DNA of 64,000 bases from Psychromonas sp. CNPT3 (GTDB lineage Bacteria > Pseudomonadota > Gammaproteobacteria > Enterobacterales > Psychromonadaceae): NCBI RefSeq assembly GCF_000153405.2, contig NC_020802.1, positions 639,883 to 703,882 on the forward strand, given 5' to 3'. The position numbers and the translations under genes are program-made. Position 1 is the stretch's first letter; every line of letters starts with the position of its first letter. Below the pieces are notes generated by a model that was not told the DNA's origin, did no database searches, and saw only the letters and a program-made list of their open reading frames with translations. Below are positions 37,034 to 45,155 of this stretch, piece after piece.

Positions 37034-37363
37034 TTATGTTAAGTCGTGGTATTGACTCAGAATAGTCGTTAATGTTTGAAAGGCTTTTTGGGATTTTATT
37101 TCATCGTCCATTAATAATTGGTCAAGAAGATAAGAAGGGATGATCGTTTCATCATATTCAACGAGCAAACTACCTGTCGCTAAATTTAATTGGTAGTTTT
37201 TTATTAAAGGTGATTTTTGTATATCATCTTTGAATTTATTAAAATACATTGCTTTTGTTAAGATAGAAAAACAAAATTTAAGGCGGATCCTACCGGGAAT
37301 ATGGTGTTTAATCGAAAGCCATTGCTTAAGTTTAAATAAATCATTAATAAAAGGACTTGTCAT
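37034..37363 (-). CDS. HMA-like (HMA_2 type) protein, partner of the P1B-6 ATPase
   Basis: This 109-residue protein carries 'HHIPGRIRLKFCF' at about 20-32, the same PGRIR core as the ATPase N-terminus, followed by a ferredoxin-fold-like pattern ('YQLNLATGSLLVEYDETIIP') without a CxxC metal motif. It looks like the N-terminal domain of the ATPase encoded separately. It is the promoter-proximal gene of the reverse-strand cluster. Similar HMA-like proteins (FezC-type) occur in fez loci. Metal chaperone or membrane-curvature function is inference. Confidence 0.78.
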   Translation of the reverse strand: MTSPFINDLFKLKQWLSIKHHIPGRIRLKFCFSILTKAMYFNKFKDDIQKSPLIKNYQLNLATGSLLVEYDETIIPSYLLDQLLMDDEIKSQKAFQTLTTILSQYHDLT

Positions 37364-37601
37364 GAGGGGGGGCGATCACCTTATTGCTATATAGATGAGA
37401 ATACTCTAGACAATAAAAAGACAGTCGAGGGATTTTGGTTATAAAATAATTCATATTTGAGTGATATTACTCACAAAACTAAAAAAATAGAGTGTGATAA
37501 TTTTATATCTTCTTGAAATGCAAATGATAATTATTTCCATTGCTAATGTGTTTGTGCTTAGGTACTATTTACATTTTATTAACGTTGATAATGGAAGCTC
37601 T
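37364..37601. promoter_or_regulatory. Divergent promoter region of the P1B-6 cluster
   Basis: This 238-base gap separates the reverse-strand cluster from the forward HMA-like gene. It contains a Fur-like box at 37520-37538 and a near-palindrome TGAGTGATATTACTCA (about 37456-37471) whose regulator I cannot name. Confidence 0.6.
37520..37538 (+). promoter_or_regulatory. Fur box in the divergent P1B-6 promoter region
   Basis: TGATAAT-T-ATTTCCA matches the 7-1-7 Fur pattern at 12 of 14 positions, the same score as the suf box. Fez clusters elsewhere are reported to respond to iron, which fits. Confidence 0.6.
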
Positions 37602-37961
37602 ATGCAAGTTTATATTCATAAAACAAATAATCGCGTGCGTATTCGTTCAGATTATATTTTTGAAAACCGAGATAAAGTTGCCTCTCTTATTAGCGAACTG
37701 ACTAAAGTAGACGGTATTTTAAATGTTAAACATAAAAAGTATGCAGGATCGGTCGCAATCACCTTTAGTGAGAATAAAATAACGTTAGAGACATTACTCG
37801 AAACGTTAACGAGCCACCATTGGTTGATGGAAAGTCAAAAAAATTGTTTTTTTGAAAATGCGATGCGCAAGGGAACAAAGTCAGTGCTTAAAGGCGTGTT
37901 GATGTTTGCTGCTAAAAAAGCATTGGGTGTAGGTGTCGTTACTGCAATTGCTGCGATTTAA
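37602..37961 (+). CDS. HMA-like small protein, divergent member of the P1B-6 cluster
   Basis: The ATG at 37602 has GGAAG 4 bases upstream; upstream in-frame starts run through the promoter. The 119-residue protein has an N-terminal ferredoxin-fold-like module ('NNRVRIRSDYIF', a relaxed form of the PGRIR motif, then 'VDGILNVKHKKYAGSVAITFS') and a C-terminal hydrophobic segment rich in Gly/Ala ('ALGVGVVTAIAAI'). It resembles the HMA_2 family that accompanies P1B-6 pumps. A Fur-like box lies 64 bases before the start. The tail overlaps the convergent Cys-cluster gene by 23 bases. Confidence 0.75.
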   Translation: MQVYIHKTNNRVRIRSDYIFENRDKVASLISELTKVDGILNVKHKKYAGSVAITFSENKITLETLLETLTSHHWLMESQKNCFFENAMRKGTKSVLKGVLMFAAKKALGVGVVTAIAAI

Positions 37962-38331
37962 AATATTTTAGGGCGCATTTACACAGACCTTTATTAAGGG
38001 CAGGGCATTTTTTACAGGGAGGGTTTTTAAACGCTTTACTGCTAAAAGTGACGATATTTAATCTTTTTTCATTTTCTTTTTTTGTCTTTTTTGGATCCTT
38101 ATTTTTGTTTTTCGTCTTTTGTTTTTTCTCCTGAAACGTATTGCTATCCAGTGTGTTATTCGTATCATTAAACCAAGAAATAATAGGCAGTAAGGGGATT
38201 TTTATTTCAGCTATAAACTCGCTACCACCTTGTTTTACGATATGTAACAGTTCAGACTGTAAAGTCGTCTTATCTTTATTACGTAAGCTATTTAAGTTCA
38301 GATCAGAGACAAATATCTCTGTTTTCTTCAT
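37939..38331 (-). CDS. Unknown protein with a C-terminal cysteine cluster
   Basis: This 130-residue protein is not one I recognise. The first 60 residues are ordinary soluble sequence; a Lys/Asn-rich linker follows (about 72-92, 'KKQKTKNKNK' type); the last 25 residues have four clustered cysteines in C-x2-C-x7-C-x-C order ('CKKCPALNKGLCKC'), a plausible Fe-S or zinc ligand set. It is convergent with, and overlaps, the HMA-like gene, so it may belong to the iron-related locus. No strong ribosome-binding site was identified. Confidence 0.6.
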   Translation of the reverse strand: MKKTEIFVSDLNLNSLRNKDKTTLQSELLHIVKQGGSEFIAEIKIPLLPIISWFNDTNNTLDSNTFQEKKQKTKNKNKDPKKTKKENEKRLNIVTFSSKAFKNPPCKKCPALNKGLCKCALKYFKSQQLQ

Positions 38332-38691
38332 CTTTTTGCTAAGTTTTTTTAATGCAGAACTGATAACAACACCTTTAAGTAATAACTATTACCATTAACT
38401 CTAGCATATTAAAGTGGTGATTTTTACTTATTTAAAACGAGGGATAACGCTACTATATGTTTTTTTTAGAGGGAATATATTTACTACATTAATTAAAAAT
38501 TAAAATGAAAATTAAGTGTATGTTATTAACGTGTTTTTATAGAAAGGTTAAGGTATAAAAAAATTGAGCATAAAAGAATTCATCTTTTATAGGCTTTTTT
38601 ATGCATAAAAGTTTTATGTGAGATGCCGATTTAGTGTGACAACATTCAATAAGGGCTCGCCAGATTGAATGTTGTGGTTTTTAGTATGGGG
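38332..38691. other. Intergenic region downstream of the M14 carboxypeptidase
   Basis: No gene. A perfect 12-bp hairpin (ACAACATTCAAT, 38639-38650, paired with 38664-38675, 13-base loop) sits 3' of the carboxypeptidase and may stabilise or end its mRNA. The rest is AT-rich. Confidence 0.5.
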
Positions 38692-39816
38692 CTATAGTTT
38701 TTTTGATGTTACCCAAATTGCACTTAAAGTATCCTGACCAAAGGCAATGCTTCGTTCTGGCGACCAACCATATCTTTCATCTGCATGGCTGATATGATCT
38801 TTAAAAGGCATTTCAAGTGTATAAGATAAACATTTGAACTGCTCTGCTACCCAGTTAGAGGCGATGGTTAAATCAGCGCAACCGGGTTTATCTTTGTCGT
38901 AACCGTGCTCATCTTGAAATTCAGGCGTGATAGTTAAGAGTGCCTGTTTGAACGTATTTTCTAAGTCTTCCATTTTTTTATTATAAGATGGAACACCTTC
39001 ACTACCGGCAACAAAATTATAAGAAATAGCTTCATCGCCATGAATATCTAAGTACATATCAACGCCTATTTCAAGCATTTTTTCACGCACAAAAAACACT
39101 TCTGGTGAGCGTTGCATCGATGGAGACTGCCATTCTCTGTTTAAATTAACACCGATACCATTACAGCGTAAATGTCCGCGGATACTACCATCAGGGTTCA
39201 TATTTGGAACAATATGTAATACTGCAACATCAAGAAGTGCACGAGCAACGGTATCCGTTTCGTCTAAAAGACGCAGCAATAAGCCTTCAACAAACCATTG
39301 TGCCATTGTCTCACCGGGGTGTTGACGCGCCGTTATCCAAATATTCTTTTTCGTTTTACTTGGCTCACCAATGCTTAATAAACTGATGTTATTCTCATCT
39401 AAAGTGAGCCCTAGTGTTTGTAATTGGCAACCTGATTGTGTTTGTGCATAGTGCAGTAAATCTTGGTGGCGATCATTTGAATAGGGCGCAAAGTAGGCAA
39501 AGTACATAGATGCATATTCGGGTGCGACCTTAAAGCTTAAAGTGTCGCCATCAAATGTTGTTGCAATACGGAACCATTCTTTACGATCATAAGAAGCGAC
39601 TACATTATAATTTTCCCAGCCTTGAGGATATGCAGATTTTGCCAAGCCTAAGATACTAAAGGTATGCTCTTGGTGTGGCTTGCTTTCTAAACGGAAATGA
39701 AACCATTGCGATATATCGCTTTGATTATCAACAGGAATGCGTAATTGTATATTTTCGGCACTTTCGGCTGTTACTATTTCGATATTAGCGCTTTCAAAGT
39801 TACTAAAGATTTTCAT
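38692..39816 (-). CDS. M14 family zinc carboxypeptidase (cytosolic carboxypeptidase-like)
   Basis: The ATG at 39816 gives 374 residues; a GTG 12 bases upstream is also possible. The N-terminal 130 residues form a beta-rich domain typical of the CCP/AGBL (M14D) subfamily ('WFHFRLESKP', 'FAYFAPYSNDRHQDLL'). The metal site follows: 'ITARQHPGETMAQWF' (His-x-x-Glu), 'NMNPDGSIRGHLRCNGIGVNLNREW' (Arg/Asn for substrate carboxylate) and 'YLDIHGDE' (third zinc ligand). A late 'YTLEMPFK' has the catalytic Glu. Eukaryotic relatives trim polyglutamate from tubulin; bacterial substrates are unknown. It is next to an aminotransferase on the same strand. Confidence 0.9.
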   Translation of the reverse strand: MKIFSNFESANIEIVTAESAENIQLRIPVDNQSDISQWFHFRLESKPHQEHTFSILGLAKSAYPQGWENYNVVASYDRKEWFRIATTFDGDTLSFKVAPEYASMYFAYFAPYSNDRHQDLLHYAQTQSGCQLQTLGLTLDENNISLLSIGEPSKTKKNIWITARQHPGETMAQWFVEGLLLRLLDETDTVARALLDVAVLHIVPNMNPDGSIRGHLRCNGIGVNLNREWQSPSMQRSPEVFFVREKMLEIGVDMYLDIHGDEAISYNFVAGSEGVPSYNKKMEDLENTFKQALLTITPEFQDEHGYDKDKPGCADLTIASNWVAEQFKCLSYTLEMPFKDHISHADERYGWSPERSIAFGQDTLSAIWVTSKKL

Positions 39817-39844
39817 GTTTTGACTCACTTCTTAATGTGTTGGT

Positions 39845-41008
39845 TTACTGAGTAGATATTAACGTAGCATTTAAAACGCGACATAAACGCGATACCGCTT
39901 CACGCAGTTCGCTTGAATTTGCATTGGTGAAGTTTAAGCGCAGCGCTGAGGGTGTATTCTCAGGGTGCGGATAAAAAACAGGGCTTGGGACAACGGCTAC
40001 ACCATTTTTAATCAGTGTTTTAGCCAGTGCAAACGTGTCACAAGGGGGCAGTGATAACCATATAAACATTCCACCATCGACAGGTTTCAGTTCACAACCT
40101 TCTGGAAGTTGTTTTTTTAATTCCGAGAATAAAACGTGATAACGTTTTTTATAAAGGGACTGTATGGTTTTGATATGCTCTGGGAAATCGGGGTGCTGTA
40201 ATAGATCAAGAAGCAAGGCTTGTATCGGCACGCTTGAATGTAAATCTGCGCCTTGTTTTATTTTTAGTAGAGGCTCTAAATAGCTTTTTTTAGCGGTGAC
40301 AGCAGCGATTCTTAGCCCTGGTGATGCAATTTTTGAAAAGGAGCGTAAAACAATCGCGTTATCTGCACAAAAATGAGACACCATGGGTAAGGGTTCACCC
40401 GTAAATCTCAATTCACGATAGGGAGCATCTTCAATAAAGGTGACATCATATTGAATACACAGTTTTGCCACTTGTTGGCGTGTTTCAAGTGACCAACAGA
40501 TACCGGTAGGGTTGTGGAAGTCAGGCACGCCATAAAACATTTTTGGATTGTGTTTTATAAAGGCATCTTCTAATTCACTGACATTTGGGCCATCATGCGT
40601 TGTTGAAATTGTTTGGATATTGGCTTGTACAAGGCCAAAAACTTGCATTGCGCCAAGGTAGCTAGGCGCTTCCATGATAATACAGTCATTGGGGTTGATA
40701 TAGGCGCGAGCAATAAGATCTAGGCCTTGTTGTGAGCCGGTGCAAATCATCGCAATATGCGTTGGAGCTAATTGATAATAATGCGAAAGGTATTTTAATA
40801 AAGGCGCATAGCCGATAGTCGCATCATACTGGAAGACTTCTGGCATATCAGTAAGCTTCTTAAATGTCGCTTTCATTAAATCAAGGGGGAACGTTTTTGC
40901 ATCGGGTAATCCGCCTGCTAGCGATATTATATTCTTATCTGCAGCCGCAATTAATATCTCTCGTATATAAGAGGATTTTATTTGTTGTAATGAGTGCGCT
41001 ATTTCCAT
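39845..41008 (-). CDS. PLP-dependent aminotransferase (class I, LysN/2-aminoadipate type)
   Basis: The ATG at 41008 has GGGA 6 bases upstream; an ATG 12 bases earlier is also open. The 387-residue protein has 'IISLAGGLPDAKTFP' near the start, 'CTGSQQGLDLIARAYINP', 'YGVPDFHNPTGICW' and the PLP-lysine block 'LRSFSKIASPGLRIA'. It is the fold type I subgroup that includes 2-aminoadipate, kynurenine and branched-chain aminotransferases. It lies 28 bases from the M14 gene and is probably co-transcribed. The amino-acid substrate is unknown. Confidence 0.88.
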   Translation of the reverse strand: MEIAHSLQQIKSSYIREILIAAADKNIISLAGGLPDAKTFPLDLMKATFKKLTDMPEVFQYDATIGYAPLLKYLSHYYQLAPTHIAMICTGSQQGLDLIARAYINPNDCIIMEAPSYLGAMQVFGLVQANIQTISTTHDGPNVSELEDAFIKHNPKMFYGVPDFHNPTGICWSLETRQQVAKLCIQYDVTFIEDAPYRELRFTGEPLPMVSHFCADNAIVLRSFSKIASPGLRIAAVTAKKSYLEPLLKIKQGADLHSSVPIQALLLDLLQHPDFPEHIKTIQSLYKKRYHVLFSELKKQLPEGCELKPVDGGMFIWLSLPPCDTFALAKTLIKNGVAVVPSPVFYPHPENTPSALRLNFTNANSSELREAVSRLCRVLNATLISTQ

Positions 41009-41386
41009 ATTTATTCCCATTATTATTTTGATAAAACAATATGTTGGAGTTTATGTTGTGTTTGCTTATCAATAGATGCATGCATGTTAAACGAGGCGTC
41101 ATAACATATGTCGTGTATTCGATGTTTAAATGTCGAACACTAAAGATATCAGTAAAGTGCGATGTGTGAAAGAGCACTGCAATAGTCAGCGACCCATATA
41201 AAAAATTAAACTTTTTAAAATGCGTGGCATGGCTGATTCATATGCGTGTTTCATCAATAAAACAGTTCGTTAGGTCAGTATTTTAAACACATGTTTGCGC
41301 TGAAGGCGGTAGGCTTACAGAGTGCTTAAGACTAAAAAGCCACATTTTAAACGTGGCTTTTTAGGGGGAGTATAATATTTTTAATA
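41009..41386. other. Intergenic region between the aminotransferase and trmA
   Basis: Apart from the trmA terminator (41334-41362) no gene was found. It probably contains the aminotransferase promoter. Confidence 0.5.
41334..41362 (-). terminator. Terminator of trmA
   Basis: Stem AAAAAGCCAC / GTGGCTTTTT with a 9-base loop is positioned 25 bases after the trmA stop; the U run fits the reverse strand. Confidence 0.85.
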
Positions 41387-42484
41387 TTAACGTTTGATTA
41401 GGTAAACGCCCGCTTCGGTATGATGGGTATATGGAAATTGATCGAATAAGGCAAAACGTTCCACTTTATGTGTTGCATCAAATTGTTGAAGATTACTTTT
41501 TAATGTTTCAGGGTTACAGCTAATATACAAAATATTATCGTAAGTTTGCACCATTTTGATGGTTTCATCATCAAGTCCTGCACGAGGAGGATCAACAAAA
41601 ATAGTATTGCATTGGTAATCGTCTAAATTAATACCTTCAAGACGGTGAAAAACACGTACTTTATTAAGGGCTTGAGTAAACTCTTCTGCAGACATTCTAA
41701 TAATAGTTAGGTTGTCGATATGGTTTGCTGCAATATTATATTGCGCAGAATGCACTGAGGGTTTTGCGATTTCAGTGGCTAATACCTTATTAAAGTTTTT
41801 TGCTAAGGCGATAGAGAAATTACCATTACCACAATAAAGCTCTAACAAATCACCTTCGCTATTGCGCGTACAATCGATCGCCCATTCCAACATTTTAATT
41901 GAAACTTCTGTATTAGGTTGTGTGAAGCTATTTTCTACTTGTTGATAGATAAGTGTTTTGCCATCAACTTCTAAAGATTCGATCACATGATCTTTATCGA
42001 GTATCAATTTTTGTTTTTTAGCTCGGCCCATAAAGTTGATATCGAATTGTTTCGATAATGTCGCTTTTAATGCATTTAGCTCTTCAACCCATTGTTCATC
42101 TAGCTGTTTATGGTACAGCAAACTGACTAATATTTGGCCACTAAGAGTAGAAAGGAAATCAATTTGGAAAAGCTTGAAACGTAATGTTTTAGAGACTTTT
42201 ATGAGGTTTATCAATTGTGGCATTAAAGCATTGATAAGCTCACTTGCGGGTGGGAATTGATCCACTCGAATTTTTTGTTTGGTTTCTTTATCAAACATAA
42301 TGTAATAAAGATCATCACCTTCATGCCAAACGCGAAATTCAGAACGCATACGGTAATGCAATTTTGGCGATGCAAAAATTTCGAGATCAGGTAGGTTAAA
42401 ATCAACAAATTGTTCATTGAAAAGTGTTTTTTTGGCATTTAGTTGCATGTCATAATTATCAGGATCAACAAATTGTAGACTCAT
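41387..42484 (-). CDS. trmA: tRNA (uracil-54,C5)-methyltransferase
   Basis: This 365-residue RNA m5U methyltransferase has the SAM motif '[16 protein letters not shown]', '[10 protein letters not shown]', the nucleophile Cys in '[11 protein letters not shown]' and a late '[12 protein letters not shown]' with the catalytic Glu. It makes ribothymidine at position 54 of nearly all tRNAs. The N-terminal region has the TrmA-type start ('[16 protein letters not shown]') and no TRAM domain. It is single, with its own terminator, and is convergent with nothing nearby. Confidence 0.96.
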   Translation of the reverse strand: MSLQFVDPDNYDMQLNAKKTLFNEQFVDFNLPDLEIFASPKLHYRMRSEFRVWHEGDDLYYIMFDKETKQKIRVDQFPPASELINALMPQLINLIKVSKTLRFKLFQIDFLSTLSGQILVSLLYHKQLDEQWVEELNALKATLSKQFDINFMGRAKKQKLILDKDHVIESLEVDGKTLIYQQVENSFTQPNTEVSIKMLEWAIDCTRNSEGDLLELYCGNGNFSIALAKNFNKVLATEIAKPSVHSAQYNIAANHIDNLTIIRMSAEEFTQALNKVRVFHRLEGINLDDYQCNTIFVDPPRAGLDDETIKMVQTYDNILYISCNPETLKSNLQQFDATHKVERFALFDQFPYTHHTEAGVYLIKR

Positions 42485-42854
42485 TTTAACCTCTTTAGGT
42501 GATTTTATGGGGGCTAGATAGTAAAGGATCTAGCGTCAGTTACCAGAATTATTATTGTTATTTTTTATGTATGTTACACCAAGCTTTGATTGAAACGGTG
42601 ATATCTCAGTCTGTTAGATCAATATGCTTTATCAGGAACTCGCTCAGATAGTCGTTCTGTCATCAATATAGGCTCGCATTGTTTCAATTTTATGCCAAGA
42701 AGCTAAGCTCAATTTGGCTTGCTGATTTTATATCTTGAAGTATCATGGAGATGAAGGTAATTTCAAATCTAAGCCACAATTTACGTCGTGGATTTTCTCA
42801 ATTTGCAGTATTATAACGGCATCATAAGTATTGACGCAAAAAACTAGGTAAGAG
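42485..42854. other. Intergenic region with dispersed repeat copy B
   Basis: The trmA promoter should be near 42490-42550. The rest is the repeat copy described separately. No gene. Confidence 0.5.
42621..42750 (+). repeat. Intergenic repeat copy B
   Basis: Contains 'AATATGCTTTATCAGGAACTCG', 'ATCAATAT', 'TTGTTTCAATTTTATGCC', 'AGAAGCTAAGCTC', 'TGGCTTGCTGATTTTATATC' and 'AAGTATCATGGAG'-type words in the same order as copy D at 63.7 kb. Confidence 0.75.
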
Positions 42855-43670
42855 ATGTCAGTTAAACAAATTTTAATTTTTGATTCAGGTGTCGGTGGTT
42901 TATCGATTTTTGAAGAGATAAGAAAAAAAAATAGCAAACTCAGTTGTTATTATCTTTCTGATAATGCTTATTTTCCTTATGGTGAATTAACAAAGGAAGT
43001 ATTAACTCAACGTTTACTCTGCTTATTAACTGATTTTACCAAAAAACATCCCGTTGATTTGATTGTGATTGCTTGTAACACGGCAAGTACGATAGCGTTA
43101 AAAACATTACGAGAACATTTTAGCATCCCCATAGTAGGGGTTGTGCCTGCCATCAAGCCAGCATGCCAATTAACAAAAAATAATATTATTGGCCTTATTG
43201 CGACACCTGCAACCATAACGCGTGAATATACGTCTCTTTTGATTGATGAATTTGCGACTAAAAAACAGGTGTTAACACTCGCGTCAACGGCGTTAGTGAA
43301 GCTTGCAGAGCGTAAGTTAAGTGCATTGCCTATCGATAATATGATGCTACAAAAACAATTAAGTGATATTTTTAAAGAATGGTTAATGTTAGCGCGCCGC
43401 CCAGATACCATTGTACTCGGTTGTACACATTTTCCGCTTTTAAAAGCAGACATTGAACTTTGTTTTGGTGGAAATATCCAACTAGTAGACTCTGGAGGGG
43501 CGATCGCAAAAAGGGTACAGAAGTTATTACCTGTACAGTGTTCAATAGGAATGCCTCAACACCATGCTTTTTATACACAAAAAAATAAGCAACAATGCGC
43601 CCTTGAACATGCTTTTTTAATCCGTCATTTTTCTTCTTTTTCTTTATTTCTTCCCCTAGAAATGGAATAA
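42855..43670 (+). CDS. murI: Glutamate racemase
   Basis: This 271-residue racemase has the paired catalytic cysteines in 'IVIACNTASTIAL' (about residue 74) and 'VLGCTHFPLL' (about 185), and 'IFDSGVGGLSIF' at the start with the first Asp/Ser. It makes D-glutamate for peptidoglycan. No UDP-MurNAc-type regulatory extension is visible. It is followed 66 bases later by yedJ. Confidence 0.96.
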   Translation: MSVKQILIFDSGVGGLSIFEEIRKKNSKLSCYYLSDNAYFPYGELTKEVLTQRLLCLLTDFTKKHPVDLIVIACNTASTIALKTLREHFSIPIVGVVPAIKPACQLTKNNIIGLIATPATITREYTSLLIDEFATKKQVLTLASTALVKLAERKLSALPIDNMMLQKQLSDIFKEWLMLARRPDTIVLGCTHFPLLKADIELCFGGNIQLVDSGGAIAKRVQKLLPVQCSIGMPQHHAFYTQKNKQQCALEHAFLIRHFSSFSLFLPLEME

Positions 43671-43736
43671 CCATTAATAAGAATTGCGCCTGAATGACTA
43701 TCTTCGCGAGTGCCAGATAAAGCACATTGAGGTAAC

Positions 43737-44402
43737 ATGGGCAGAGTTCTTAACATTTTTCATAAGAGGTGTTTTTTGAACGCGCATTTTGAAAAGAAAA
43801 TTCTTAACTTTATACGTTTGCAAATGCACAGCGATGCAGCACATGATATTAAGCATATCTTACGTGTCGTTAAAACAGCGAAACAATTATCGGTAACAGA
43901 AAACGCCTGTACAAGTGTTGTTGTAGCAAGTGCTTACTTACATGATTGTGTTTGTTTAGCAAAAGATCATCCTCAGCGTGCAAAAAGTTCTTTGATGGCA
44001 GCCGATAAAGCCTTACTTTTTTTAGCGCAAATAGATTACCCTGAAAAATATTTTCCTGCTATCCACCATGCTATCACCGCGCACAGTTTCAGTGCAAAGG
44101 TTACGCCAAAGACCCTTGAAGCTAAAATATTACAAGATGCAGATAGGCTCGATGCATTGGGAGCCATAGGCATTAGCCGCTGCTTACAAGTTGGTAATAC
44201 TTTAAATCGGGATTTATATTCATTAGAGGATGCTTTTTGCAAAGCGCGTAAAGCGAATGATATGCGCTATACGTTAGATCATTTTTATAGCAAACTTCTA
44301 CGCTTAGAAAACTCTTTTAATTGTAAAAGTGCACGTCAAGAAGCTCAAAAACGCACCTTATTTATGCACCAATTTTTACAACAACTAGAAACTGAAATAT
44401 AG
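43737..44402 (+). CDS. yedJ: HD-domain phosphohydrolase YedJ
   Basis: The ATG 43737 has GAGG 5 bases upstream; a TTG at 43776 with AGAGG is an alternative that drops 13 residues. The 221-residue protein has the metal-binding HD pattern: 'AAHDIKHILRVVKTA', 'AYLHDCVCLAKDHPQRAKSS', 'HAITAHSFSAK' and 'KILQDADRLDALGAIGI'. These words closely match E. coli YedJ. Such HD proteins hydrolyse nucleotides or phosphate esters; the substrate of YedJ is not defined. Confidence 0.9.
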   Translation: MGRVLNIFHKRCFLNAHFEKKILNFIRLQMHSDAAHDIKHILRVVKTAKQLSVTENACTSVVVASAYLHDCVCLAKDHPQRAKSSLMAADKALLFLAQIDYPEKYFPAIHHAITAHSFSAKVTPKTLEAKILQDADRLDALGAIGISRCLQVGNTLNRDLYSLEDAFCKARKANDMRYTLDHFYSKLLRLENSFNCKSARQEAQKRTLFMHQFLQQLETEI

Positions 44403-44411
44403 GAAATATGT

Positions 44412-45005
44412 ATGAACAACGTTACTCAGCAATTTGAATTTATTTTAGAAATCGACAAGTTAAAAGCGGTTTATCGCCAAACTCGCGTGCAAAGTGATAA
44501 TGCGCGCGCTGAAAATAGTGCGGAGCACAGTTGGCATATTGCGCTAGCAGCTCAAGTATTAGCCGAGCATGCGCTTGATAAAATAAATATTGATCGGGTG
44601 ATTAAAATGCTTTTGATCCATGATGTGATTGAAATTGATGCGGGTGATCTTTTTGCTTTTGCGGCTGCAAGCGACCATAAGTTACAAGCTAAAAAAGAGT
44701 TAGCAGCCGCGCAGCGTTTATTTTCATTATTACCAGAGGCGCAGTATCAAAAAATGCAAGCATTGTGGATAGAGTTTGAAGACGCAATTACGGCGGATGC
44801 TCGTTTTGCTAAGTCTATCGATAGAATATTACCCGTATTACTAAATATGGCAGCCGAAGGCGGAAGTTGGGTTACTCATAAAGTGCATGCACAGCAAGTG
44901 CTAACGCGTAATCAATTATTAGAAAAAAGTGCCCCTAAATTGTGGGAGCATGTGCGATTACAAGTTGAGATCGCAGTTAAAAACGGTTGGTTAATTGCTG
45001 GCTGA
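44412..45005 (+). CDS. HD-domain hydrolase (HD_3, YfbR/HDDC2-like)
   Basis: This 197-residue protein has 'ENSAEHSWHIAL' (first His), 'LLIHDVIEIDAGD' (the HD pair) and 'SIDRILPVLLNM' (last Asp), the HD_3 family pattern shared with 5'-deoxynucleotidases. It follows yedJ by 9 bases with AGGAA 8 bases before the start, so the two HD proteins are likely co-transcribed. Nucleotide monophosphate dephosphorylation is probable but not proven. Confidence 0.85.
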   Translation: MNNVTQQFEFILEIDKLKAVYRQTRVQSDNARAENSAEHSWHIALAAQVLAEHALDKINIDRVIKMLLIHDVIEIDAGDLFAFAAASDHKLQAKKELAAAQRLFSLLPEAQYQKMQALWIEFEDAITADARFAKSIDRILPVLLNMAAEGGSWVTHKVHAQQVLTRNQLLEKSAPKLWEHVRLQVEIAVKNGWLIAG

Positions 45006-45155
45006 TATTGATTGTATAAAAGGTGGATACTCGGGATTAAATGCATTGAGACTTTTATAATGAATTATCTACAGATAAAATACTTATATGGTAAATATGC
45101 GTTTATGCGAAGCTGATAAAAACAATACACGCTTGTTTTTATCAGTTTTATGCTT

